Below, one piece after another: positions 53,201 through 61,888 of a stretch of 64,000 bases of DNA. Under the pieces are notes generated by a model. The model saw only the letters and a list, made by a program, of their open reading frames with translations, was not told the DNA's origin and ran no database searches. How positions within the stretch are numbered: the stretch's first letter is position 1; each line of letters opens with the position of its first letter. A program made the position numbers and the translations under genes. This DNA comes from an uncultured Christensenellaceae bacterium (GTDB taxonomy: Bacteria > Bacillota > Clostridia > Christensenellales > Borkfalkiaceae): contig CAJUSA010000007.1 in NCBI GenBank assembly GCA_910589015.1, positions 56,728 through 120,727 of the forward strand, given 5' to 3'.

Positions 53201-54255
53201 TGGACGAGGGAAAAATCGACTATATTATCTACACGGGCAAGACCGACGTCGATTCGATCGCCGACTATATCGAACTGCATCATCATGCCATACTGCTCGG
53301 CATCACCGTGCTCACCTCGCTCGATACCGCCAACGCATTGTGCGATATTATTGCGAGCAAATTCACGGAATACAACACCGAGCTTGTGGATATCAACAAC
53401 CTGCGCAAGCAGAAAACCGTGCTCGACTTCGTCAAAATGCAGTCGTGCGGCAACGATTATATTTACTTCGACAATATGGACGGGCGTATTACCTGCCCCG
53501 AATCGCTTGCGATCAACTTTGTTAACCGTCATTACGGTATCGGCGGCGACGGCATCGTGCTCATAGAAGCGTCCGAAGTTGCCGACGCAAAAATGCGTAT
53601 TTTCAATCAGGACGGCACGGAAGGGCAGATGGCGGGCAACGCCATTCGTTGCGTGGCAAAATATCTCTACGAAAATAAGCTCGTTGCGACCGAGAGCATG
53701 AAGATCGAAACGATGAGCGGCGTGAAAACGGTCAAAGTTTATTCGTTCGGCGGCGTCGTGACTTCCGCAAGCGTCGAGCTGGGCAAAGTCGAACTTGAAG
53801 GCAAGCTCATTCCTTCGATTTGGGAAGGCAAGGTCGTCGATAAAGCCATCGAAATCGACGGCAAAGAATACCGCGTCACGCTTGCCAACTTAGGCAACCC
53901 GCATTGCGTGGTGTTCTGCGATAAGGTGGACGACGTCCCCGTGGAAACGCTCGGCCCGAAGATCGAGAACAGCCGATATTTCCCGCATAAGACCAATGTG
54001 GAATTTATCCGCGTGGTGAACGGCAGTACGCTGAAAATGCGCGTGTGGGAACGCGGCAACGGGGAAACGTGGGCGTGCGGCACGGGCGCGGCGGCTGCGG
54101 CGGTTGCGGCGGTCTTGCAGGGCTATTGCAAACAGGATACCGATATCACGGTGAAAGTGCGCGGCGGCGATCTTATCGTGTGCTACCGTTCGGACGGCGA
54201 AGTTGTTTTAACGGGCAACGTATCCAAAGTTTACGAAGGTAAGGTGGAATTTTAA
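50203..54255 (+). CDS. carB: Carbamoyl-phosphate synthase large subunit fused to a DapF-like domain
   Basis: 1350 residues in one frame. Residues 1-1070 are a full CarB: first ATP-grasp half (GSGPIVIGQAAEFDYAG, PAYTLGGAGGG), second half (SGPIRIGQGIEFDY, PSYVIGGQNM), and the C-terminal MGS-like allosteric domain (LYATAGTAKV, near 965-1065). Residues 1073-1350 are a complete diaminopimelate-epimerase fold: FVKMQSCGNDYIYFD, NQDGTEG, NPHCVVF, NVEFI, WERGNGET and Cys1292 in ACGTGAA. The first catalytic Cys of DapF is Ala1144 (MAGNAIRC). The joint is nearly seamless, a few residues (LRKQKT) after the MGS domain. It overlaps carA by 8 bases. CarB activity is expected. The fused domain is probably not a normal epimerase; the intact dapF at 30450 would cover that. 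Confidence 0.93.
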   Translation: MPKRNDIKKVLVIGSGPIVIGQAAEFDYAGAQACRVLKDAGINVVLCNSNPATIMTDKMLADEIYLEPLTEDSLKRIIIKERPDSLLASLGGQTGLTMGYKLAKSGFLEEWGVRLIGTTLSAIDRAEDRELFKETMEKIHQPVVPSDIAYTVEECVEIAEKLGYPVIVRPAYTLGGAGGGVAHDEEELRLISHNGLMLSPITQVLIEKYIGGWKEIEFEVLRDGAGNVLTVCSMENFDPVGIHTGDSIVIAPAVTLSDKEYQMLRTAALDIITELGIEGGCNCQFALHPDSFEYAVIEVNPRVSRSSALASKATGYPIAKVTTKIALGYTLDEIKNDVTGKTYACFEPTIDYVVIKLPKWPFDKFLYAGRTLGSRMKATGEVMAIGTSFEQAIMKAVRGAEISLSTLNHPKFTAMSKEQLYTEIGKMTDERLFAVYAALHAGITVDEIFDVTKIDRWFLCKLRNLVKFEQENSGKKLDKATYLQGKKLGYTDAALEKLSGEKLPAHRRAVFKMVDTCAAEFSAQTPYFYSTYDEIEHDEALPFVKESKKKRIIVIGSGPIRIGQGIEFDYSSVHCVWALKKLGYEVVIINNNPETVSTDFDTADRLYFESLTPEDVQNVIDVEKPYGVVITFGGQTAIKLCGYLDKKGVRILGTSADSVDMAEDRERFDALLEEFGIARPKGLTVMTKQEAIAAAEKLGYPVLLRPSYVIGGQNMTIAFTENDISRYMDVILAQHIENPVLCDKYLMGTELEVDAISDGTDVLIPGIMQHIERAGVHSGDSIAVYPPYHLSDAMLQKIVEVSTQLALSLKTKGLINIQYLIYQNQLYVIEVNPRASRTIPYISKVTGVPMVELATKIMVGSKLKRLGYGTGLYPNSPYVAVKVPVFSFEKLNDVNSQLGPEMKSTGEVLGIGKTVEEALFKGLVSAGFKMCHPTKEKPVGVYFTINDQDKFEIVSIAKKFADLGCNLYATAGTAKVISDLGIDVTVVERLKATKQVCRLMDEGKIDYIIYTGKTDVDSIADYIELHHHAILLGITVLTSLDTANALCDIIASKFTEYNTELVDINNLRKQKTVLDFVKMQSCGNDYIYFDNMDGRITCPESLAINFVNRHYGIGGDGIVLIEASEVADAKMRIFNQDGTEGQMAGNAIRCVAKYLYENKLVATESMKIETMSGVKTVKVYSFGGVVTSASVELGKVELEGKLIPSIWEGKVVDKAIEIDGKEYRVTLANLGNPHCVVFCDKVDDVPVETLGPKIENSRYFPHKTNVEFIRVVNGSTLKMRVWERGNGETWACGTGAAAAAVAAVLQGYCKQDTDITVKVRGGDLIVCYRSDGEVVLTGNVSKVYEGKVEF

Positions 54256-54866
54256 TGCAGCAGGGAATGTTATACGAAGAGAGCGCGCTTCCTGCAAACG
54301 GCGCGCACGAATTGAAGATGTGGCGCGTCTTTCACGTTGCGCAGTGGGTTTTCATCGTGCTCGCGGCGGGCGCCGTCTTTCTTTCGATGTTGCTCGTGCC
54401 GAGCATGTTCGAAGCTTATAACAAAGACCACAATCTTTCCGCGCTTATTTTTACGCTGGTCACCTGGTTCGGCGGGCTCGGTTCGCTCGTGCTGATCGCC
54501 GTGTTGTTCTGGCGGTTGAAACTTCGGCGCAACGTCAGTTTCGACTATAACTTCGTCGAGGACGAACTGCGCGTTTCCAAGGTGTTCAACGGCAGAAAAC
54601 GCAAATTTCTGCACCGTATCGCCGCCGACCACATTCTGAAAATCGGCTATTGCGACCGCCCGTCCTTCGAGGATACGGCGCGTCCCTTCGATAAAAAGAG
54701 CATCAAATATTTAACGCCCAATTATGAACCGTCCGAGGGGAAATTCTTCTTTTATATTCTCTATTCCGATTCGATCGGGAAACGGCTCTATATCATCGAA
54801 ACGCGCGAAATGATGCTCGAATATCTCGTGCGCGCGACGGGCAGAAACAAATTCGAAAGGCAATGA
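54255..54866 (+). CDS. Small membrane protein of unknown function
   Basis: 203 residues. N-terminal 25 residues, then two membrane helices (about 30-52 and 67-90), then a cytoplasmic domain of about 110 residues, mostly beta, with FDYNFVEDELRVSKVFNGRKRK. The layout (two helices plus a beta domain starting with an Arg/Lys patch) recalls small PH-like domain membrane proteins and the protein at 42211. The stop of carB and the start of this gene share one base, and its end overlaps the next gene by four bases. It therefore sits in the arg-to-thiI run and is probably cotranscribed. No function can be assigned. Confidence 0.75.
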   Translation: MQQGMLYEESALPANGAHELKMWRVFHVAQWVFIVLAAGAVFLSMLLVPSMFEAYNKDHNLSALIFTLVTWFGGLGSLVLIAVLFWRLKLRRNVSFDYNFVEDELRVSKVFNGRKRKFLHRIAADHILKIGYCDRPSFEDTARPFDKKSIKYLTPNYEPSEGKFFFYILYSDSIGKRLYIIETREMMLEYLVRATGRNKFERQ

Positions 54867-55975
54867 TTTATTTCGATCATGCGGCGACGTCGCCGCCCCT
54901 TCATTCGGCGCTGAAAAGCGCCGAATGCTATCTTGACGAATGCTTTTACAATCCTTCGGCGCGTTATGCGGGCGCGCGCGACGTTTCACTTGCGCTCGAA
55001 CATGCGCGCGAAACCCTGTTGCGCCTTGTTTCCGACGGGTTCGCTTACACGCTTGTGTTTACCTCGGGCGGAACGGAGGCGGATAATACGGCGATTTTTT
55101 CGGCGGCGAAGCGCGGGAACGTCGTCACGGACGAGGGCGAACACGCCGCGGTATACGAATGTTTCAAATCGCTGAAAGCGGCGGGGGGCGACGTTCGGTT
55201 CGCGCCGCTCGGGCGCGACGGCGCGGTGAACGCCGAAGCGTTGATCTCGCTCGTCGACGACAAGACGACGCTCGTTTCCGTCATGCACGTCAACAATGAA
55301 ACGGGTGCGATCAACGATATCAACGCGCTTGCAAAGCGCGTAAAAGAAAAAAATCCGCGCTGTCTTTTTATGAGCGACGGTGTGCAATCTTACGGTAAAA
55401 TCCCCGTTTATCTCAACGGCGCGGTCGATTTTTACACGCTCAGCGCGCACAAAATCGGCGGAATGAAGGGAACGGGCGCGTTGATCGTCAAAAAGGGGAT
55501 CGCGCTTACGCCCCGCCTGTTCGGGGGCGGACAGGAAGGGGGCTTGCGCAGCGGCACGGAAAACGTGTTCGGCGCAGTCGGGTTCGCCGCAGCGGCGCAA
55601 GAACGCTTTGCGGCGCTTTCGGAAAACGCCGCGCGGATATCGGCTTTGCGCGAAACGCTTTGGGAAATGCTCAATCAAAATGTGTTCGTGCGGATCTCGC
55701 CCGAGCACGGATCGCCTTATATTTTAACGGTGGCGGCGAAGGGCATGCGCGGCGAAGTGTTGCAACGGATGTTATGGGAAAAGGGCGTTGCCGTCGGCAC
55801 GGGCAGCGCGTGTAACTCGAAAAAACCCTTCAGTCGCGTGATCGCGGCATGCGGATATCAGAGCGACGTGCTCGGCGGGGTGCTGCGCGCGAGCTTTTCG
55901 CCCGAAACGTCCGAAGAAGAAATCGTATTCTGTGCGCACGCCATGAACGAATGCGCCGCACAATGGAAGGCTTAA
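54863..55975 (+). CDS. Cysteine desulfurase
   Basis: 370 residues, class V aminotransferase fold of the NifS/IscS group. It takes sulfur from cysteine as a persulfide. YFDHAATSP at the start, SGGTEADN, HVNNETG, the PLP lysine in LSAHKIGGMKGTG and the active Cys in GTGSACNS are intact. thiI follows 3 bases later, so its main job is probably sulfur supply for 4-thiouridine in tRNA (a NifZ-like role) rather than iron-sulfur clusters; no iscU lies beside it. Confidence 0.92.
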   Translation: MIYFDHAATSPPLHSALKSAECYLDECFYNPSARYAGARDVSLALEHARETLLRLVSDGFAYTLVFTSGGTEADNTAIFSAAKRGNVVTDEGEHAAVYECFKSLKAAGGDVRFAPLGRDGAVNAEALISLVDDKTTLVSVMHVNNETGAINDINALAKRVKEKNPRCLFMSDGVQSYGKIPVYLNGAVDFYTLSAHKIGGMKGTGALIVKKGIALTPRLFGGGQEGGLRSGTENVFGAVGFAAAAQERFAALSENAARISALRETLWEMLNQNVFVRISPEHGSPYILTVAAKGMRGEVLQRMLWEKGVAVGTGSACNSKKPFSRVIAACGYQSDVLGGVLRASFSPETSEEEIVFCAHAMNECAAQWKA

Positions 55976-55978
55976 AGT

Positions 55979-57133
55979 ATGGAAAAGGTCATTATCATCC
56001 GCTATGCGGAAATTCACCTGAAAGGAAAAAACAGAGGGTATTTCGAGCACATGTTTTCGGTCAATCTCGAACGCAGTCTGCGCGGGATCCGTCATGAGCT
56101 GCATCGCACCAACGGGCGTTACCTTGTTGCAAAGTTCGATGAAAACCGCGCCGAGGAAATTGCCGCGCGTATTTCGCGCGTGTTCGGCATTCATTCCTAT
56201 TCGCTCGGCTACCGCACGGAAAGCGCGATCGAATCGATCTTCGAGGCGGCAAAGCTCGTCGGTCCGCAGAGCGGCACGTTTAAGGTGGAAACGCACCGCG
56301 GCGATAAATGCTATCCCATGACCTCGCCCGAAGTCAGCCGCGAGATCGGCGCGCGGTTGTTGGCGGAATTCCCCGCGCTCACCGTCGACGTGCACACGCC
56401 GCAGTCGGCGGTATACGTCGATATCCGTGAGAACGGCTTTGCGCTCGTATTCGGCAGTTTTGAAAAAGGGGTGGGCGGTATGCCCGTAAGTACTTCGGGG
56501 AAGGGACTGCTGCTTATTTCGGGCGGCATCGATTCGCCCGTCGCCGGTTACATGATGGCAAAGCGCGGCATGAGCGTGCATTATCTGCACTTCCACAGTT
56601 ATCCGTACACAAGCGACATGGCGAAAGAAAAAGTGATATCCCTTGCAAAACTGCTTTCGCGTTACGCGCTTACCGAGGAACTGACGACGGTCAGCGTCAC
56701 GCATATTCAGGAAGAGATCCACGAAAAGTGCGCCGCCGAACTGAACGTCACGCTTTTGCGTCGGTTTATGTTCCGCATTGCCGAGCGGATCGCGCGGAAT
56801 CGGGGCGATCAGTGCCTGATCACGGGCGAGAGCCTGGGGCAGGTCGCAAGCCAGACGATCGAGGGCATGACTTCCTCGAATGCCGTCGTGTCGCTTCCCG
56901 TTCTTCGTCCGCTCGTCGGGTTCGATAAAGAGGAAATCATCACCCGCGCCAAGGAAATCGGAACGTTCGAAACGAGCATTCTTCCCTATGAAGATTGTTG
57001 CACGGTCTTTCTTCCCGATCATCCTGCCATCAAACCCAAGCTTTCTTTCATCGAAGAGGAAGAGGCGAAGTTAAACGTCGAAGCGCTTGTGGAAGAGGCG
57101 CTTGCGGGGGCACAAAGGCTTAAACTTTATTGA
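55979..57133 (+). CDS. thiI: tRNA 4-thiouridine sulfurtransferase
   Basis: 384 residues. It activates U8 of tRNA with ATP and inserts sulfur; it also feeds thiamine synthesis in some bacteria. N-terminal ferredoxin-like and THUMP domains (RYAEIHLKGKNRGYFE, SYSLGYRTES) are followed by the PP-loop SGGIDSPVAGYMM, and EDCCTVF holds conserved cysteines. No C-terminal rhodanese domain, as is usual in Firmicutes, so the persulfide is handed over directly by the cysteine desulfurase next door. The stop overlaps by seven bases with the convergent penicillin-binding protein gene. Confidence 0.95.
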   Translation: MEKVIIIRYAEIHLKGKNRGYFEHMFSVNLERSLRGIRHELHRTNGRYLVAKFDENRAEEIAARISRVFGIHSYSLGYRTESAIESIFEAAKLVGPQSGTFKVETHRGDKCYPMTSPEVSREIGARLLAEFPALTVDVHTPQSAVYVDIRENGFALVFGSFEKGVGGMPVSTSGKGLLLISGGIDSPVAGYMMAKRGMSVHYLHFHSYPYTSDMAKEKVISLAKLLSRYALTEELTTVSVTHIQEEIHEKCAAELNVTLLRRFMFRIAERIARNRGDQCLITGESLGQVASQTIEGMTSSNAVVSLPVLRPLVGFDKEEIITRAKEIGTFETSILPYEDCCTVFLPDHPAIKPKLSFIEEEEAKLNVEALVEEALAGAQRLKLY

Positions 57134-59349
57134 TCGTTCCACCATTCGTCGGGCAGATCCTGCGTCTTTTCGATGCGGACGGAGGGGAGTATGACGCTTT
57201 CCCCAGCGCGTCCTTTATAGTAGGGCGTCACCGTATAAGTGTAGCTTTCGCCGCTTTTTACCGAGTTGTCGCAAATGGTTTTGGTATATTTACCGCTGTA
57301 AATCGTAACGGTTTCGTTGCGATTTTGTCTTTTTATGACGTATTCATAGTACTGTGTCTGACATAATTCGATCAAAACCGCTCCGTTTTTTACCGAAATC
57401 GTCGGTTTTCGGATCGACGGGCTGGAATACCGCGTGCAGGCGGTTTGCGGCAGCGCGCACTTGCGGAAGAGTTCGCGTCCGCTTTCGGCGGGCGGCGCAA
57501 GCGGATCGGCAAGCACGATACGACGTTCGTTTTCGTATTCCTGCAAATCGTAGTTCACATATTCCACGCCGTCGCAGGCGGGGAAGGATGAGGGCTTGCG
57601 GTTCCGATAGAGCCTTTCGTAAATGGCGAGCGCTATATTTGCGGGCAGTCCGCCGCCTGTTGCGCGGACGGGCGAGTTGTCGCGGTTGCCCAGCCAAACG
57701 CAAACGGTATCGTCGTGCGTGTAGCTCATCGTGTAGGCGTCGACGTTGCCGTTCTTCCCTTCGCCCGTTCCCGTCTTGGCGCACACCTCGAAGTCGAGCG
57801 TGCGCAGTTTCTTTGCCGTGCCTTCGCGCACGGTCGTTTGTAGCATGTCGTTCATGATATAGCAAACGTCTTCCGAAAAGACGCGCCGCGATTCGGGGCG
57901 GAACGAATAGAGCTCGCGTCCTTTCTCGTCGGTGATTGTGCGGATAAAGGAAGAGGGCGAGAAGGTGCCGCCGTTTGCGAATACGGCGTAAGCGTCGCTC
58001 ATCTGCAAGAGCGTAAATCCCTTTTTCATGCCGCCGAGGGCAAGGGCGAGCGAATAATCGTCGCGCGGGATATCGAGGTTCATTTTGTGCAGATACTGAA
58101 CGCCGCGCTCCACGCCGAGGGAATTGAGAACGCGTACGGCGGGAATGTTCACGCTGTGCGAGAGCGCGTAGCGCGCGCTCATATATTTCCCCGTCGCGCC
58201 GCCGCAGTCGTCGGGCGAATAGCCGTTGAAATCGGTGCGGCTGTCGGAAAGAGGCGTGAGAGGCGAAATGATATTCTCTTCGAGCGCGGGCGCGTAGACG
58301 AGAAGAGGTTTGATTGTCGAGGCGGGCAGACGCTCGATCGCGCCGCAGGTGGAATGAAACGCCTTGATGCCGTGCGTGCGGTTGTCGCGCACCGCAAGGC
58401 ATAGATCGCTTTCGGCGGTTTGTTCGCAAAGAGCGCCCTGCAATTCTTTGTCGTAAAACGTGTAAACGTGAATGCCGCGTCTGCCGCGCGGGCCGAGAAT
58501 TTCGTCCGCCCGTTCATAAACGGCGCTCAAATAGGCGTTTTCGTCCGATTCGTGCGCGCGTTCGGGTAACGGTTCGGCTTTCGCCGTTTCATATTGCGTT
58601 TGGCTTAAAAAGCCTTGTTCGCGCATGAGCCGAAGCACGAGGTTGCGCCGCGCCAAACACCGTTCGGGCGAACGGAAGGGCGAATAGCGGTTGGGCGACT
58701 GCACGAGCGCGGCGAGCATCGCGCTTTCCGCAGGGGTAATTTCACGCACGTCTTTGCCGAAATAAAAGGCGCTTGCCTTGCTTGCGCCGAACGCGCTGTG
58801 CCCGAAGTAAATGGAATTGAGGTATAATTCCATGATCTTGTTTTTATCGTAACGTTTTTCGAGCGCGCGCGTGAGTTTGAATTCCTTTAATTTACGCGTC
58901 AAAGTTTTTTCGCTCGACAAATGGGTGTTTTTAATGAGTTGTTGCGATATGGTCGAAGCGCCTTCCTTGAACGAGAACGAGGCGATATTTTTGAGAATGG
59001 CTTTTCCGATGCGCTTATAATCAAATCCGTTGTGATCGTAAAAGCGTTTATCTTCCACCGCGACGAACGCCTGTGGCAGATGTGCGGGAAGTTCTTCGAA
59101 GGGTGTGGCGGCTTGTTTTTTCGCCGATACGATTTCCGCGCCGTCTTTGTCGTATACATTTATATAAGAGGTGTCGAGGGTCAGTTTCGCGCTGTCGAGC
59201 CGCACGCCCGCCGTAACCGAAAAATAATAGGTAAGCGCCGCCGTTGCCAGAACGGCAAGGACGGAAAATAGGATCAGGAAGATACGCAACGTGCGTCGAA
59301 GTGCGGTTTTCATCGCGGTTAGTATTTGCATAAAATTAAAAACTTTCAC
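57127..59349 (-). CDS. Class A penicillin-binding protein (PBP1-like)
   Basis: 740 residues if the GTG at 59349 is used; ATGs at 59331 and 59313 are alternatives and none has a good ribosome site. Membrane anchor near 22-45. GT51 transglycosylase with Glu99 in VAVEDKRFYDH and EGASTISQQL. Transpeptidase with SxxK at 344-347 (STIK), SxN at 399-401 (SVN) and KTG at 525-527. The last 90 residues look like a fibronectin-type beta domain. It polymerises and cross-links peptidoglycan outside the membrane. It is convergent with thiI, overlapping it by seven bases, and no terminator separates the two. Confidence 0.93.
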   Translation of the reverse strand: MKVFNFMQILTAMKTALRRTLRIFLILFSVLAVLATAALTYYFSVTAGVRLDSAKLTLDTSYINVYDKDGAEIVSAKKQAATPFEELPAHLPQAFVAVEDKRFYDHNGFDYKRIGKAILKNIASFSFKEGASTISQQLIKNTHLSSEKTLTRKLKEFKLTRALEKRYDKNKIMELYLNSIYFGHSAFGASKASAFYFGKDVREITPAESAMLAALVQSPNRYSPFRSPERCLARRNLVLRLMREQGFLSQTQYETAKAEPLPERAHESDENAYLSAVYERADEILGPRGRRGIHVYTFYDKELQGALCEQTAESDLCLAVRDNRTHGIKAFHSTCGAIERLPASTIKPLLVYAPALEENIISPLTPLSDSRTDFNGYSPDDCGGATGKYMSARYALSHSVNIPAVRVLNSLGVERGVQYLHKMNLDIPRDDYSLALALGGMKKGFTLLQMSDAYAVFANGGTFSPSSFIRTITDEKGRELYSFRPESRRVFSEDVCYIMNDMLQTTVREGTAKKLRTLDFEVCAKTGTGEGKNGNVDAYTMSYTHDDTVCVWLGNRDNSPVRATGGGLPANIALAIYERLYRNRKPSSFPACDGVEYVNYDLQEYENERRIVLADPLAPPAESGRELFRKCALPQTACTRYSSPSIRKPTISVKNGAVLIELCQTQYYEYVIKRQNRNETVTIYSGKYTKTICDNSVKSGESYTYTVTPYYKGRAGESVILPSVRIEKTQDLPDEWWNDQ

Positions 59350-59368
59350 AAAAAAATTAAGAAAAGTC

Positions 59369-59397
59369 TTGAAAAGGGTAAAACGATATGTTATAAT
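59369..59397 (+). promoter_or_regulatory. Sigma-A promoter for the arabinofuranosidase
   Basis: TTGAAA at 59369-59374, 17-base spacer, TATAAT at 59392-59397, 41 bases before the ATG. Confidence 0.7.
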
Positions 59398-59438
59398 GGC
59401 GGTAATCGAATAAAATTAACTTTTATGGGGGAAAAGTT

Positions 59439-61811
59439 ATGAAGAAAAAGGGGATTTATCTCTTTGCTGCGGGCGCGCTTTCGTGCATGCTTGTTTTGGG
59501 AACGGCTTGTTCCAAAACGGTTGTCGACGAAAAGGCGCCCGCTTTCGATGCGCCCGACGCGGTGCTGAGTTTGAGCGGTTCGATCGATAAAACGACGGCG
59601 AGCCGACAGATTTCTTCCGACCTTTTCGGGATATTTCTCGAAGACATCAATTACGCTTCGTATGCGCTCGACGCCAACATGGTCTGCAACGGTTCATTCG
59701 AATACGGGCGGAATAAGCGCCATGCGTGGACGGCGGACGGTGCAACGCTTGTTCCCACCACGCAGGAAGGGGTGTTCAAAGGGAATGCGGCGTTTGCCGC
59801 CGACGTCAACCCGACCTGCGCCGAAGTGACCGTTCCCGCGGCGGGCGGCAGCCTATCCAACAGCGGGTATGTTCCCGTGCCGATCGCCCTCAAAGAGGAC
59901 GGAACCTATCTTTTTTCGGCGTTTGTCAAGGCGTCCGATTATCAGGGCGAGGCGGAAATTTCCGTGTGCGACGGTGCGAGCGAATACGCCAAGGGCAGCG
60001 TGCAAATTACAAAGAACGACGAATGGGTGAAATATTCGGTTACGTTACGCGCAACCGAGTCAAAACAAGAAAATCTCGCTTTGAAAATCACTTTCCGCAG
60101 TGCGGGCACGCTTTACCTCGATAACGTTACGCTCGAAACGAACGACGCGACGGCAGGATTCAAAAACTATCTTTACGACGCCATTGCCGATCTGTCGCCT
60201 GCATTTATCCGTTTTCCGGGCGGCTGTATCATCGAGGGAAAGAACGAGGATAGCGCTTACGATTGGAAGAGTTCGATCGGCGCCACGACGGTTGCGGGTG
60301 CGCATTCCGCCGATACCGTTCCCGCGTTTACCTATACGCAGGTTTGCGACGGGAAGACCGAAGAGGTGACAACTTACGGCGAACGCGCTACCCGCGTAGC
60401 CGATACCGACGTCTGGCAGAGCATAGCGGGCGATATTTATCACGAAAACAATTCCAACGTTTATTACGAAATGGAATACGGCATCGGGTTCTACGAATAT
60501 TTCCTGCTGTGCGAGAGCGTGGGGGCAAGCGCGATCCCCATCGTCAACTGCGGATTAAGCTGCCAGATTCATTCTTCGGGGGTGGCTTTGCGCGGCAGGC
60601 ACGGCAATAAAGTGCAGGATTATATTCAGGACGCAAAAGACCTTATCTGCTTTGCGAAGGGTAGCGTGCGTTCGTCCGACCCGAACGAGGCTTACTGGGC
60701 GCAGGTGCGCACGAATATGGGACATGCCGAACCTTTCGAAATGGATTATATCGGCATCGGCAACGAGCAGTGGGGCAATTATTTTGCGATTTATTACGAA
60801 AAGTTTCTTGAAGAATTCCAAAAATACGCCGAAGAGAATCCCATCTATGCGAGCGTAAAACCCATCGTGGGCAACTGCACGATGTTCGCGCATTGCGAGG
60901 ATCCCGCAGCGGGCAGAAAGGGCGTTGCGCAGGAAGCGGCGCAAAGCTATCTCACGGCAAAGAAAATCGATAAAATTTCCGATTACGGCGTCGTCGATCA
61001 ACATTATTATTTGAACTACACCGATTTCCTTGCCGCGGCGACCGCCGATCTGTATGCGGGTTACACCCGTCCCGAAGACGGCACGCAAGGTTATAAACAG
61101 GATGATACGCAGTATTACGAAGTGTTTGTCGGCGAATATTCGGCAAACAGCGACGCCGTGCGTTATCCCGATACCGACGACAACACGAAATTCGATTATG
61201 TGCAGAATAGCTGGATCACCGCGCTTTCCGAGGCGGCGATGATGACGACGTACGAAAGCAACGGCGATATCGTCCGTCTTGCGGCGTATGCGCCCATGTT
61301 CGGCAACCTCACGGCAAAATATACTCAGTGGCCCGTCAACATGATGTTCTACGACAATACCGACGTCGTTTTAACGGGCAATTATTTCGTGCAACAACTG
61401 TTTATGAAAAATGCGGGCGATCATAAGATCGATTCGGATATCGCATTTCCTTCGGGCGAAACGCCGCAAACAAATATCATTTCAACCAACCGTCCGACTT
61501 ATAAACGCACGGTAAACGAAATATATTATGTGACGAGCGCCGATCAAGAAACGGGCGATATCATCGTAAAAATCGTCAATATAGGGGAAAATGCTTACGA
61601 TTTCAACATTGATCTGAGCGATCTGAAAGTCAATCACAAGGGTGTCGCGCAAATCACCGAGCTTGCGGACGCGCAGCCTTCCCAAACGAGTTCGTTGCAA
61701 GGCGCCGTTGTAACGCCCCGTAATTATACGGCAGGCGGGTTTACGAAGTCGGTAATGGGGCACACGGTCGAACCGTACAGCGTGACGGCGATCCGGATCA
61801 AAACGAAATGA
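59439..61811 (+). CDS. Alpha-L-arabinofuranosidase-like lipoprotein (GH51)
   Basis: 790 residues. Lipoprotein signal, lipid likely on Cys24 (LGTAC). A Ser/Asp-rich linker leads into SSDLFGIFLEDINYA, the family start. A carbohydrate-binding-module-like insert (about 95-230) precedes the catalytic TIM barrel. The acid/base is Glu443 (IGIGNEQWG) and the nucleophile Glu566 (FVGEYSAN). The C-terminal beta domain follows. It should release arabinose from arabinan or arabinoxylan at the cell surface, which fits a plant-fibre gut habitat. No transporter or arabinose genes stand beside it. GGGGGAAAAG lies before the ATG. Confidence 0.9.
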   Translation: MKKKGIYLFAAGALSCMLVLGTACSKTVVDEKAPAFDAPDAVLSLSGSIDKTTASRQISSDLFGIFLEDINYASYALDANMVCNGSFEYGRNKRHAWTADGATLVPTTQEGVFKGNAAFAADVNPTCAEVTVPAAGGSLSNSGYVPVPIALKEDGTYLFSAFVKASDYQGEAEISVCDGASEYAKGSVQITKNDEWVKYSVTLRATESKQENLALKITFRSAGTLYLDNVTLETNDATAGFKNYLYDAIADLSPAFIRFPGGCIIEGKNEDSAYDWKSSIGATTVAGAHSADTVPAFTYTQVCDGKTEEVTTYGERATRVADTDVWQSIAGDIYHENNSNVYYEMEYGIGFYEYFLLCESVGASAIPIVNCGLSCQIHSSGVALRGRHGNKVQDYIQDAKDLICFAKGSVRSSDPNEAYWAQVRTNMGHAEPFEMDYIGIGNEQWGNYFAIYYEKFLEEFQKYAEENPIYASVKPIVGNCTMFAHCEDPAAGRKGVAQEAAQSYLTAKKIDKISDYGVVDQHYYLNYTDFLAAATADLYAGYTRPEDGTQGYKQDDTQYYEVFVGEYSANSDAVRYPDTDDNTKFDYVQNSWITALSEAAMMTTYESNGDIVRLAAYAPMFGNLTAKYTQWPVNMMFYDNTDVVLTGNYFVQQLFMKNAGDHKIDSDIAFPSGETPQTNIISTNRPTYKRTVNEIYYVTSADQETGDIIVKIVNIGENAYDFNIDLSDLKVNHKGVAQITELADAQPSQTSSLQGAVVTPRNYTAGGFTKSVMGHTVEPYSVTAIRIKTK

Positions 61812-61821
61812 GTCGGAAAAT

Positions 61822-61855
61822 AAAAAAGGGCGGGCTTGTTCCCGCCCTTTTTTTT
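61822..61855 (+). terminator. Rho-independent terminator
   Basis: Perfect GGGCGGG / CCCGCCC stem flanked by A and T runs that extend it, 6-base loop. Confidence 0.92.
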
Positions 61856-61888
61856 GTATAAGAAAAATGAAAAAGCGCTTGAAAAGAG

